From Oxalobacteraceae bacterium (lineage in GTDB: Bacteria; Pseudomonadota; Gammaproteobacteria; Burkholderiales; Burkholderiaceae_D): a stretch of 64,000 nt of DNA. A program made the translations under genes and the position numbers. Location of the stretch: contig JAIZVZ010000002.1 of NCBI GenBank assembly GCA_021768485.1, forward strand, positions 1-64,000. Direction: 5' to 3'. Position 1 is the stretch's first letter; each line of letters opens with the position of its first letter. Of the stretch, positions 37,912 to 45,870 are shown in pieces. The notes beneath the pieces are model-generated. The model saw only the letters and a program-made list of their open reading frames with translations, was not told where the DNA came from and did no database searches.

Positions 37912-38604
37912 TTATGCGCTCAGCGCAGCCTCTTGTTCCTTGCGAATATAGGTAGCGAGTTCGTCTATGCTTAGCAGGACCAGGTCGTGCCTGTTCGCAT
38001 AGTCTTCAATTTGCTTTCCCTTGCTCATGCTGCCGTCAGGATTCGTCAATTCGCACAGGACGGCGGCCGGTTGCAGGCCCGCCAGACGCATCAAATCGAC
38101 CGAGCCTTCGGTATGGCCGCGCCGCTCGAGCACGCCGCCTGGTACTGCACGCAGGGGAAAGACATGGCCGGGACGCGCCAGATCGTCGGGCCTGGCGTGC
38201 TCGGCAATGGCGGCCTTGATGGTGGTAACCCGATCGGCGGCCGACACGCCGGTTGTCACGCCGCGCGTCGCTTCGATGGTGACCGTGAAGGCGGTGCCGT
38301 AGCGGCTGCCATTTTTCTCTACCATGGGCGGCAAATCGAGTTGTTTCAAACGCTCGTCGTTCAGGCAAAGACAAACGATGCCGCTGCAGTCGCGGATCAA
38401 TTGCGCCATGCTGGCATTGTCGATTTTTTCTGCGGCGACAATCAGATCGGCTTCGTTTTCGCGATCGAAATCATCCATCAAGACAACCGGGCGGCCGGCC
38501 TGCAAGGCCGACAGGGCTAGTCCCAGGCGCTGTGAAAACGGCGCCAAAGTCATGCTGTTTTGTGGGGTATTCAAGGAAGTACGGGTAGAACTTGGTGTAA
38601 ACAT
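37912..38604 (-). CDS. ribB: 3,4-dihydroxy-2-butanone 4-phosphate synthase
   Basis: 230 residues from ATG at 38604 (GGAG ribosome site; TTG at 38622 rejected). It makes the four-carbon precursor of riboflavin from ribulose 5-phosphate. Motifs: [30 protein letters not shown] and [16 protein letters not shown]. There is no GTP cyclohydrolase II domain, so it is the solo RibB form. An FMN riboswitch in the leader (38722-38896) controls it in response to FMN. Confidence 0.96.
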   Translation of the reverse strand: MFTPSSTRTSLNTPQNSMTLAPFSQRLGLALSALQAGRPVVLMDDFDRENEADLIVAAEKIDNASMAQLIRDCSGIVCLCLNDERLKQLDLPPMVEKNGSRYGTAFTVTIEATRGVTTGVSAADRVTTIKAAIAEHARPDDLARPGHVFPLRAVPGGVLERRGHTEGSVDLMRLAGLQPAAVLCELTNPDGSMSKGKQIEDYANRHDLVLLSIDELATYIRKEQEAALSA

Positions 38605-38979
38605 GGTCGAAACGCTCCGCAAATAAAAAGTGCAAAAGACGTTTCAGGGGTAATGTTGAATAGCCGAACAGAAGCCGCGCAGGGCATGCACAAGGCAGGC
38701 ACGTGCCGACTCGATTCGACGCATCTTCTTTCATCCGGACTATGACCGTCGGCCCTGGAATCACACCAGATCTGCTGACCTTGCCGCGTTTCATGAAGAC
38801 TGACGCAGCGAGCGCTCGCGGGCTTGCCCCGTCAATGCAAGGCATCGACAGAGCTTACCGCCGGTGGGGAATTGCACCCCGCCCTGAAGACGTAAGCTTA
38901 CCGGTTGATTCCGGTAAGGCAATTATACGTGCTTTCGCGGTTTGCTGTTTTGTCATGGCGGCAGGCCGCGCCGCAGTCC
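38605..38979. other. Leader region of ribB
   Basis: A 375-base gap taken up by the FMN riboswitch and its expression platform; no gene. Confidence 0.8.
38722..38896 (-). ncRNA. FMN riboswitch (RFN element)
   Basis: On the minus strand the RFN core is clear: TCTTCAGGGCGGGGTGCAAT, CCCCACCGGCGGTAA, an AGCCCGCGAGCGCT arm, GATCTGGTGTGATTCCAG and GGCCGACGGTCATAGTCCGG ending in ATGAAAGAAGATG. All conserved junction segments of the Rfam RFN class are present. It lies 118 bases upstream of ribB and represses it when FMN is plentiful. Confidence 0.97.
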
Positions 38980-39816
38980 TTAATGTTGCATCAAGACCGG
39001 TACCGTCATTTCGCTGAGTACCGTGCGGGTCACGCCGCCCAGCAGCAGTTCGCGCAGGCGGGTATGGCCATAACATCCCATCACCAGCAAATCGGCACCG
39101 CTGTCTGCGGTAAACGACAGCAGGGCGCGGCCGATGTCGCCGCTGGTGTGGTGGGCGACCAGCTCGACGCCGACATCATGCCGGCTCAGATACAGGGCGA
39201 TATCGCTTTCGGAACCGGGCCCGCTCGCCGGCGGGTTAATGACAAGCAGCTGCACCTTGCCGGCGCGCTGCAGCAGCGGCATGGCGCCTTGCACCGCTTG
39301 CCGCGCTTCGCTTCCCGGATTCCAGGCCACGACAATATGGCGGGGCGTGTGTTTGAAGCTGGCCAGCGGCGGCACGATCAAGACCGGGCAGCCGCTTTGC
39401 AGCGCCACATAGGCGGGCAAGTCGACATGGTCGGCGCCGGGGAAATCCTCGCGGTCGTATTTGCCGAGTATGACCAGATCGCAGTAACGGGCCTGGGTGC
39501 TGATGCCAAGCGCAATTTCTTCCTCGACTGCGCGGCTCTCGAACGAGCTCACGCCAAAGTTCTTGACGCTGTCTTCGAACTGGCGGCGTACGACATCGGA
39601 TTGCTGGCGCAGTGTTTCGAGATAAGGGACGATGGCCGGATCGTCGGCGTGCATGGCAACCGTGTCGTGCAAAAATTTCGAGACGCCCGTCATTGCCGCG
39701 CCAATCAGGTGCGCATTTTCTTCCAGAGCAATATTGGCGGCCCATTCGACGCGGTCGGCGCAGTAGCGCGAGCGATCGATATGCACCAGGATGACTTTGT
39801 AGCAGGTATTCATCAT
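38980..39816 (-). CDS. Universal stress protein, tandem UspA type
   Basis: 278 residues with two UspA halves (about 1-150 and 158-278). The C-terminal half retains the ATP-binding signature GCYGHTRLRELLLGGVTRTV, the N-terminal half is degenerate. Such proteins respond to starvation and stress and may bind ATP. It is divergent from the PHA synthase across a 288-base gap. ATGs at 39816 and 39813 are both possible. Confidence 0.9.
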   Translation of the reverse strand: MMNTCYKVILVHIDRSRYCADRVEWAANIALEENAHLIGAAMTGVSKFLHDTVAMHADDPAIVPYLETLRQQSDVVRRQFEDSVKNFGVSSFESRAVEEEIALGISTQARYCDLVILGKYDREDFPGADHVDLPAYVALQSGCPVLIVPPLASFKHTPRHIVVAWNPGSEARQAVQGAMPLLQRAGKVQLLVINPPASGPGSESDIALYLSRHDVGVELVAHHTSGDIGRALLSFTADSGADLLVMGCYGHTRLRELLLGGVTRTVLSEMTVPVLMQH

Positions 39817-39909
39817 CGCTCCCTGTTGTCATTTCATCGGCGGCCATATTGCGGAAAAATACCGTGTTGCAATATTGTGCCGAAATCTCGTGGTGGCATT
39901 GGCCATCTT

Positions 39910-39987
39910 ATGAATCGGCGTCCTTTTGGCACCGGCCCACTGCTTATCGTAGGCCTGATCTGTTGCGTTTTATTGTTTCTTATTTAA
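39910..39987 (+). CDS. Possible 25-residue membrane peptide
   Basis: A short open frame encodes MNRRPFGTGPLLIVGLICCV followed by LLFLI, a basic N-terminus plus one membrane helix ending in a stop. It lies in the 288-base gap before the PHA synthase. No good ribosome site is seen, so it is only a candidate. Confidence 0.3.
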   Translation: MNRRPFGTGPLLIVGLICCVLLFLI

Positions 39988-40104
39988 GGAACTTTAATGT
40001 GCGTCAAACATGGGACAAACACCATGCTTGCTTGCTGCTATTCAGGCAATACTCGAATTTTCCCGCTCAGTGTCTTGTACGCCAGCCATAAGGAAGGAGA
40101 CCTC

Positions 40105-41985
40105 ATGCAGCGTTCCGTCCCCGATTCCACCGCGCTACCAGCCCCGCATTCCGCGTCGCATGCCGTCGCCGATCCCCAGCAGCAGCGCGCCGCGAGCGCG
40201 GCCGGCGTCACCGAGCGCAGCGGGCAAAATGATGCCTTGCCACCCGGTTGGAGCGATATCGAGCCGCCGACCACGCCGGACCGCTTGTTGCACGCGGGCA
40301 TGGCGCGTATCACGCTCGGCATGTCGCCGGCCAGCCTGGCGCTCGCCTATCTCGATTGGGCTTTGCATTTGTCTATGTCGCCCGGGAAATGGTTGCGTCT
40401 GTTCGACAAGGCGGCGCGCAAGCAGGCGCGGTTTTTCAACTATGCGCTCAAATGCGCATGGCGCCAGGATTCGCCCGGCGGCGCGCCGTGCATCGCGCCC
40501 TTGCCGCAAGACCGGCGCTTTCGCGATCCGTCATGGCAGCAATGGCCTTTCAATCTGTATTACCAATCGTTTTTGCTGAATCAGCAATGGTGGCATAACG
40601 CCACCACCGGCATCGGCGGGGTATCGCCGCATCACGAACATGTGGTCTCTTTCATGGCGCGGCAATTGCTCGATATGTTCTCGCCCGTCAATTTCATTGC
40701 GACCAATCCACAGGTGCAGGCGGCTACCTTGCGTGAGGGCGGGCAAAACCTGTTGCGCGGCGCCGCGATTTTCATTGACGAATATCAAAGGAACCGGAGC
40801 GGCCAACCACCGCCGGGAGCCGAACAATTCCGCGCCGGGCACGAGGTGGCGCTAAGCCCCGGCCAGGTGGTGTACCGCAACGATTTGATCGAACTGATCC
40901 AGTATGCGCCCAGCACGCCCACGGTATTTGCCGAGCCGGTCCTGATCGTGCCGGCCTGGATCATGAAATACTATATTCTCGATTTGTCGCCGGCCAATTC
41001 ACTGGTGCGTTACCTGGTCGGGCGCGGCCATACGGTATTCATGATTTCATGGCATAACCCCGGTACCGAGGACTGCGAATTGAGCATGAACGATTATCTG
41101 CAGCGCGGCGTGCTCGAGGCCTTGACGGCGGTGCAGGCCATCGTGCCTGAGACAAGGATTCACGCAGTCGGCTATTGTCTTGGCGGCACCCTGCTGGCCA
41201 TTGCCGCCGCCTATTGCGCGCGGCGCGACGATGCGCGGCTGGCGTCGATGACCTTGCTGGCGGCGCAGACCGACTTCAGCGAAGCCGGCGAGCTGATGCT
41301 GTTTATCGACGATTCCGAACTCGATTATCTGGAAGACCTGATGTGGCAGCAAGGCTATCTCGATACGCGGCAAATGGCCGGCGCCTTCCAGTTATTGCGC
41401 CCCTATGATTTGATCTGGTCGCGCCTGGTTAATAGCTATCTGCTCGGACAGGGCACGCCGATCAATGATTTGATGGCCTGGAACGCCGATTCGACGCGCA
41501 TGCCATACCGTATGCATAGCCAGTATTTGCGCCAGCTGTTTCTCAATAACGATTTGTTCGAGGGGCGCTTCCGGGTCGACGGCAAGCCGGTGGCCCTGAG
41601 CGACATTCATTTGCCGACTTTTTTGATCGCCACCGAAAGCGACCACGTCGCGCCGTGGCGCTCGGTCTACAAATTCAATCTGGTTGCCGAAACCGACATT
41701 CATTTTTTGCTGACCAGCGGTGGCCACAATGCCGGCATCGTCAGCGAACCGGGCCGCGCGGGCCGGCGCTACCGGCTGTCGCACTGGCATGCCGGCGATA
41801 AATACGTCGATGCCGACGATTGGTATGCCGAATGCCGGCCGGCCGACGGTTCGTGGTGGCCTGTGTGGCAGGGCTGGCTGGCGCAGCACAGCAGCCGCCG
41901 GGGCGAACCGCCGGCCATGGGCGCGGCCGACAAAGGCTATCCCTGCCTGCAGGCCGCGCCGGGCAGTTATGTATTCGAGCGCTGA
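40105..41985 (+). CDS. phaC: Polyhydroxyalkanoate synthase (class I-like)
   Basis: 626 residues from ATG at 40105 (AAGGAGA ribosome site); frame upstream is not conserved-looking. It polymerises 3-hydroxyacyl-CoA to PHA. The lipase-like box holds the catalytic Cys358 in HAVGYCLGGTLLA; Asp lies in TESDHVAPW and His in LTSGGHNAGIV. The N-terminal PhaC domain and the SPVNFIATNPQV segment are typical. phaA and phaB are not in the window; the phasin gene is nearby. Confidence 0.9.
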   Translation: MQRSVPDSTALPAPHSASHAVADPQQQRAASAAGVTERSGQNDALPPGWSDIEPPTTPDRLLHAGMARITLGMSPASLALAYLDWALHLSMSPGKWLRLFDKAARKQARFFNYALKCAWRQDSPGGAPCIAPLPQDRRFRDPSWQQWPFNLYYQSFLLNQQWWHNATTGIGGVSPHHEHVVSFMARQLLDMFSPVNFIATNPQVQAATLREGGQNLLRGAAIFIDEYQRNRSGQPPPGAEQFRAGHEVALSPGQVVYRNDLIELIQYAPSTPTVFAEPVLIVPAWIMKYYILDLSPANSLVRYLVGRGHTVFMISWHNPGTEDCELSMNDYLQRGVLEALTAVQAIVPETRIHAVGYCLGGTLLAIAAAYCARRDDARLASMTLLAAQTDFSEAGELMLFIDDSELDYLEDLMWQQGYLDTRQMAGAFQLLRPYDLIWSRLVNSYLLGQGTPINDLMAWNADSTRMPYRMHSQYLRQLFLNNDLFEGRFRVDGKPVALSDIHLPTFLIATESDHVAPWRSVYKFNLVAETDIHFLLTSGGHNAGIVSEPGRAGRRYRLSHWHAGDKYVDADDWYAECRPADGSWWPVWQGWLAQHSSRRGEPPAMGAADKGYPCLQAAPGSYVFER

Positions 41986-42056
41986 CAGCGAAGGCCGTCA
42001 AGTCCGGATCGCGAAAATGTAAAAATTGGCACTGCCTGCTGGAAAATCCGCCATTT

Positions 42057-42080
42057 CGTTATGTGCGCGTGTATATTACG
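42057..42080 (+). promoter_or_regulatory. ModE-like operator upstream of modA
   Basis: CGTTATGT and ATATTACG form an inverted repeat around 8 bases, each half one base from the CGTTATAT/ATATAACG half-sites of ModE. It lies 34 bases before the modA ATG. Repression by molybdate-ModE, whose gene ends this operon, is inferred. Confidence 0.68.
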
Positions 42081-42113
42081 CTTTTGCCATCTATCGAAAT
42101 GAGGAGATCGACC

Positions 42114-42866
42114 ATGCGCGTGACGATTCGCCGAAGTTTATGTGCCATTGCCATTTTTGCCGCCGCCCAGTGCGCTGCGGCCGCCGATTTGACGGTGTCG
42201 GCCGCCGCCAGCCTGACCAACGCCTTCCAGGAAATTGCGCGTCAGTATGAAGCGCAATACCCGGGCAGTAAAATTGCCTTTAATTTTGGCGCCTCGGGCG
42301 CCTTGCTGCAGCAAATGGCCAAAGGGGCGCCGGTCGATGTGTTTGCCTCGGCCGACCAGGAAACCATGGACATGGCCGAAAAGCAGGGCTTGACGCAGGC
42401 GCGCGAACGCCATGATTTTGTCCGCAACACACTGGTGCTGATCGTTCCGGTTGACAGCAAATTGCCGATGCAGCGCCTGGCCGATCTGGGCCAGCCTGGC
42501 GTGCGCCATATCGCGGTCGGCAATCCTGCCAGCGTGCCGGTCGGCCGTTATACCAGGCATGCGCTGGAAGCGGCCAAATTGTGGCCGATGGTCGAAGCCA
42601 AGGCCATCACGACCCAAAACGTGCGGCAGTCGCTCGACTATGTCGCACGCGGCGAGGTCGAAGCCGGCTTTGTCTATGCCACCGATGCCGCCATCATGAA
42701 AGACAAGGTCAAGGTCGCCTTCACGGTTCCCTTGAGCGTAGCGATCAGCTACCCGATTGCGCGCCTGACCCATAGCAGCAATCCCGATGCGGCGCGCTTC
42801 GTCGCCTTTGTGCTGGCGCCGGGAAGTCAAGCCATCCTGGCCAAATACGGTTTTTCCAAACCATGA
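42114..42866 (+). CDS. modA: Molybdate ABC transporter substrate-binding protein
   Basis: 250 residues from ATG at 42114 (GAGGAG ribosome site). Signal peptide RRSLCAIAIFAAAQCAAA, then the molybdate/tungstate-binding protein. Oxyanion ligands fit ADLTVSAAASLTNAFQEIA (Ser), NFGASGALLQQM (Ser), VPVGRYTRHALE (Ala/Val region) and GFVYATDAA (Tyr). The frame overlaps modB's upstream region but modB starts after it. First gene of a modA-B-C-E operon. Confidence 0.95.
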   Translation: MRVTIRRSLCAIAIFAAAQCAAAADLTVSAAASLTNAFQEIARQYEAQYPGSKIAFNFGASGALLQQMAKGAPVDVFASADQETMDMAEKQGLTQARERHDFVRNTLVLIVPVDSKLPMQRLADLGQPGVRHIAVGNPASVPVGRYTRHALEAAKLWPMVEAKAITTQNVRQSLDYVARGEVEAGFVYATDAAIMKDKVKVAFTVPLSVAISYPIARLTHSSNPDAARFVAFVLAPGSQAILAKYGFSKP

Positions 42867-42885
42867 CGAGATCGGTCTTGCACGC

Positions 42886-43557
42886 ATGATGGTGGCCTGG
42901 ACTGCGCTCTTGCTGTCGCTGAAGGTGGCAGGCTGCGCGACCTTGCTGAATCTGTTCTTGGGCGTCGGCACCGGCTATCTGCTGGCGCGCGTGCGCTTTC
43001 CGGGGCGCGACCTGCTGGACTCCCTGCTGACGCTGCCGATGGTGATGCCGCCGACCGTGCTTGGTTATTATCTGCTGGTTTTGCTGGGCAGCCGCGGCGT
43101 GCTCGGCGCCTGGCTGCAGCGCAGTTTCGGCATCAACCTGATCTTCACCTGGCAGGGGGCGGTGATCGCCTCGACCATTGTTGCCTTTCCTATCGTCTTC
43201 AAGCCGGCGCGTTCGGCCTTCGAATCGGTCGATGGCCAGTTGGAGCTGGCCGGGCGAGTGCTCGGCATTTCCGAGATCGCCATTTTTTTCCGGATTACGC
43301 TGCCGCTGGCCTGGCGCGGCATTCTGGCCGGCTTGTTGCTGGCGTTTGCCCGTGCGCTTGGCGAGTTCGGTGCCACGCTGATGGTCGCCGGCAGCATTCC
43401 CGGCAAGACCCAGACCTTGTCGATCGCGGTCTATGAGGCGGTGCAGGCCGGGCAGGACGATGTGGCCAACACACTGGTGCTGATCACCTCGCTGGTGTGT
43501 ATTGCGGTACTGCTGTCGGCCGGCCGGCTGGCACCGGGCCGCGTCACCAACCGTTGA
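42886..43557 (+). CDS. modB: Molybdate ABC transporter permease
   Basis: 223 residues from ATG at 42886. Inner-membrane permease with about five to six helices and the ABC coupling motif (EAA loop) LAGRVLGISEIAIFFRITLP followed by ARALGEFGATLMVAG, the ModB signature. It starts 19 bases after modA; modC follows after 15 bases. The open frame extending into modA is a shadow. Confidence 0.94.
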   Translation: MMVAWTALLLSLKVAGCATLLNLFLGVGTGYLLARVRFPGRDLLDSLLTLPMVMPPTVLGYYLLVLLGSRGVLGAWLQRSFGINLIFTWQGAVIASTIVAFPIVFKPARSAFESVDGQLELAGRVLGISEIAIFFRITLPLAWRGILAGLLLAFARALGEFGATLMVAGSIPGKTQTLSIAVYEAVQAGQDDVANTLVLITSLVCIAVLLSAGRLAPGRVTNR

Positions 43558-43572
43558 CGGGAAAATCGGGAC

Positions 43573-44274
43573 ATGGAACTGGAAATCGATATCCGCAAGA
43601 CGCTGCGCTCGGGGCCGCGCAGTTTTCAGCTCGACCTGCAACTGCACTCGAGCAGCCGGCGCATCGTCGTCTTCGGTCCGTCGGGCGCCGGCAAAAGTTT
43701 GCTGCTCAAGGCCATTGCCGGCCTGGCGCGGCCCGACGACGGCATGATCCGGCTTGACGGCAATACCTATTTCGACTCGCGCGCCGGGATCGACCTGGCG
43801 CCGCAAACGCGCAAGGTCGGCTATCTGTTCCAGGATTACGCGCTGTTTCCGCATTTGACGGTGCGCCAGAACATCGGCTTCGGTTTGCGTCGCGGCTGGT
43901 TCAATCCGCGGCCGCACCAGCAGTTCGAGGCGGTCGAGCGCTGGCTCGACGCCTTCGGCCTGCGGCAGATGGCGCACCAATTACCCCATGAATTGTCGGG
44001 CGGCCAGCGCCAGCGCACGGCACTGGCGCGCGCGCTGGCCTTCGAGCCGCGCGCCCTGCTGCTCGACGAGCCGTTCGCCGCACTTGATCCGGCGCTGCGC
44101 GTGCGCATGCGGGCCGAGCTCGATCAGTTGCAACGCAGCCTGAAGCTGCCGATGATCTTGATTACGCACGACCGCCAGGACATCGACACCTTTGGCGAAC
44201 ATGTATTGTATTTGCGCGATGGCCGCATCGATAGCCAGGCCGGCATCGGATGCGACAACACTGAAAAGGCATAG
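43573..44274 (+). CDS. modC: Molybdate ABC transporter ATP-binding protein, short form
   Basis: 233 residues. Nucleotide-binding subunit with Walker A GPSGAGKSLLLKAIAGL, Q-loop LFQDYALFPHLTVRQN, signature LSGGQRQRTALARAL and Walker B LLLDEPFAALDPALR. E. coli ModC has about 350 residues with a C-terminal Mop/TOBE domain; this one stops after the ATPase core, so molybdate sensing is presumably left to ModE. It ends 2 bases before modE. Confidence 0.93.
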   Translation: MELEIDIRKTLRSGPRSFQLDLQLHSSSRRIVVFGPSGAGKSLLLKAIAGLARPDDGMIRLDGNTYFDSRAGIDLAPQTRKVGYLFQDYALFPHLTVRQNIGFGLRRGWFNPRPHQQFEAVERWLDAFGLRQMAHQLPHELSGGQRQRTALARALAFEPRALLLDEPFAALDPALRVRMRAELDQLQRSLKLPMILITHDRQDIDTFGEHVLYLRDGRIDSQAGIGCDNTEKA

Positions 44275-44276
44275 TC

Positions 44277-45089
44277 ATGGACAGCAGGGATAAAGCGATT
44301 CAATTGGACGGCTCGGTCTGGATGACGGTCGATGGCGATAATTTCGGCGGCGCCGGTCGCATCGCGCTGCTGGCGGCAATTGCTCAGTGCGGTTCGATCA
44401 CGCAAGCGGCCAAGGCCGTGAAAATGAGTTACAAGGCGGCCTGGGACGCGATCGACACCATGAACACGCTGGCCGGCGAAGCGCTGGTCGAGCGCGTGGC
44501 CGGCGGCAAGGGCGGCGGCGGCACGCGCCTGACGGTGCGCGGACAGCGCCTGGCCGACAATTTCCGGCGCGTCGAAAACGCTCACCAGCGCTTCATTGCG
44601 CAGCTCAATTTGCAGGCCGACGGCATGGCCGACGATTATTTGTTGATTAAAGGCATTAATATGAAGACCAGCGCACGCAATCAATTTCTCGGCAAGGTCA
44701 TCCGCATCAAGGCCGGCGCGGTCAACGATGAAATCGAGCTGGCGATTGCCGATGGCCGCGTCATTACCGCCATCATCACGCGCGAAAGCACGGAGAGCCT
44801 GAACCTGGCAGTCGGCGCCGAAGTATTTGCGCTGGTGAAGGCCTCTTCGATCATCGTCATGACCGGCGCCGGCGAGGTCAAGCTATCGGCGCGCAATCGC
44901 TTGCGCGGCACGGTCTCGCGCGTCATTCCGGGCGCCGTCAATACCGAAGTGGTGATCGATCTCGGCGGTGCCAGTTCGATTGCCGCCATCATCACCAATG
45001 ACAGCAGCGTGGCGCTGGAGCTGGCCGATGGCATTCCGGTGATGGCGATTTTCAAGGCTTCGAGCGTGATTCTTGGCGTGCCGGCATGA
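44277..45089 (+). CDS. modE: Molybdate-responsive transcriptional regulator ModE
   Basis: 270 residues. N-terminal LysR-type winged helix (about 15-120): IALLAAIAQCGSITQAAKAV and MSYKAAWDAIDTMNTLAGEA. C-terminal pair of Mop/TOBE domains (about 130-200 and 203-270), each starting SARNQFLGKVIRIKAGAV and SARNRLRGTVSRVIPGAV, which bind molybdate. Last gene of modABCE with only 2 bases after modC. With the ModE-like box before modA, self-repression is likely. Confidence 0.95.
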   Translation: MDSRDKAIQLDGSVWMTVDGDNFGGAGRIALLAAIAQCGSITQAAKAVKMSYKAAWDAIDTMNTLAGEALVERVAGGKGGGGTRLTVRGQRLADNFRRVENAHQRFIAQLNLQADGMADDYLLIKGINMKTSARNQFLGKVIRIKAGAVNDEIELAIADGRVITAIITRESTESLNLAVGAEVFALVKASSIIVMTGAGEVKLSARNRLRGTVSRVIPGAVNTEVVIDLGGASSIAAIITNDSSVALELADGIPVMAIFKASSVILGVPA

Positions 45090-45218
45090 AAAAACCGACG
45101 ATGAAAGCATAAAAATGCAGTTTTATGCGATATCTTTATCAATATTTACATTTGCTGACATTCATTTGATTGCTGTTTTGTCGTTAAATCCATTAAGTTC
45201 ATAGAATGGAGGTGCATC

Positions 45219-45599
45219 ATGGTAGCGCCAATCAGCAGTAGCGGTTCAATCAGCAATGGCGGCGCAGTCAGCGGCAGCGGGACGGTGGCAGCAGCCAATA
45301 TATCTGCTAGTGCCGACTCCGCCACCCAGATTGCGACTCTGGAAAAACAACTGGTTTCCTTGCAAAAGCAGTTGTCCGCATCGCAGCAGGGGCCGGCCAC
45401 GAAGACCAGTGCCCAGGAACAAAAAGCATTGGCTCAAGAAATTTCTGCAATTCAGCAGCAAATTGCTCAATTGCAAGCAACCAAGAGCCAAGATGGCGCC
45501 CGAATCGCCGTGCCGAGCAGTCCCGCCGACACCTCGACCATGGATAGCCAGCCATTGTCTAGCGGCACAGTTGGGACTATCATTAACACCAAGGTATAA
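45219..45599 (+). CDS. FlxA-like small coiled-coil protein
   Basis: 126 residues with a good ribosome site (TGGAGGTG). A Ser/Gly-rich N-terminus is followed by a Gln-rich coiled coil (ATLEKQLVSLQKQLSASQQ, then ALAQEISAIQQQIAQLQATK) as in FlxA-like proteins. It ends with TAA at 45597. The same frame stays open for another 63 codons of repeats after this stop, up to a TGA and then a strong terminator; see the finding. Function unknown; FlxA in E. coli is a motility-linked gene, but no motility genes are near. Confidence 0.75.
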   Translation: MVAPISSSGSISNGGAVSGSGTVAAANISASADSATQIATLEKQLVSLQKQLSASQQGPATKTSAQEQKALAQEISAIQQQIAQLQATKSQDGARIAVPSSPADTSTMDSQPLSSGTVGTIINTKV

Positions 45600-45603
45600 A
45601 TCG

Positions 45604-45788
45604 AGCTTGCCACTGAGATCATCATTGAGATTATCACTGAGATTATCACTGAGATCATCACTGAGATTATCACTGAGCATGCCGCAGAGACCGATACTGA
45701 GATCAGCACTGACGCCCTAAGCGAGATTGCAACAGAGATTGCAAACGATATTGCAGCTGAGTTCGCCATTGCGCCGACCGACGCCGCT
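45604..45788 (+). repeat. 12-bp tandem repeat array encoding tetrapeptide tail
   Basis: About 15 units of 12 bases, best conserved as GAGATTATCACT and decaying downstream (GAGATTGCAACA). In the frame of the FlxA-like gene it would encode TEII/TEIA/SEIA-type tetrapeptides. The array lies between that gene's stop and an in-frame TGA at 45789. Confidence 0.85.
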
Positions 45789-45798
45789 TGAATAATTT

Positions 45799-45828
45799 GC
45801 CACTGCCCGGCCAGGCGGTGGCTTTTTA
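45799..45828 (+). terminator. Intrinsic terminator after the repeat array
   Basis: GCCACTGCC pairs with GGCGGTGGC (one G-U) around a 6-base loop, followed by TTTTT. It begins 8 bases after the TGA that ends the open repeat frame. Confidence 0.85.
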
Positions 45829-45870
45829 ATTTTGGATCGCAGCATTTTGCAAATCGACGAACTGGAAACA

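Noticed and set aside
38905-39987. 360-codon open frame on the plus strand
   Set aside because: Antisense to the universal stress protein for most of its length; only its last 25 codons are considered, as a separate small peptide candidate.
45607-45786. Protein encoded by the 12-bp repeat on the minus strand (LSDNLSDD-type repeats)
   Set aside because: The array is open in several frames because its period is a multiple of three; only the plus frame continuous with the FlxA-like gene has a ribosome site, a stop and a terminator in order.
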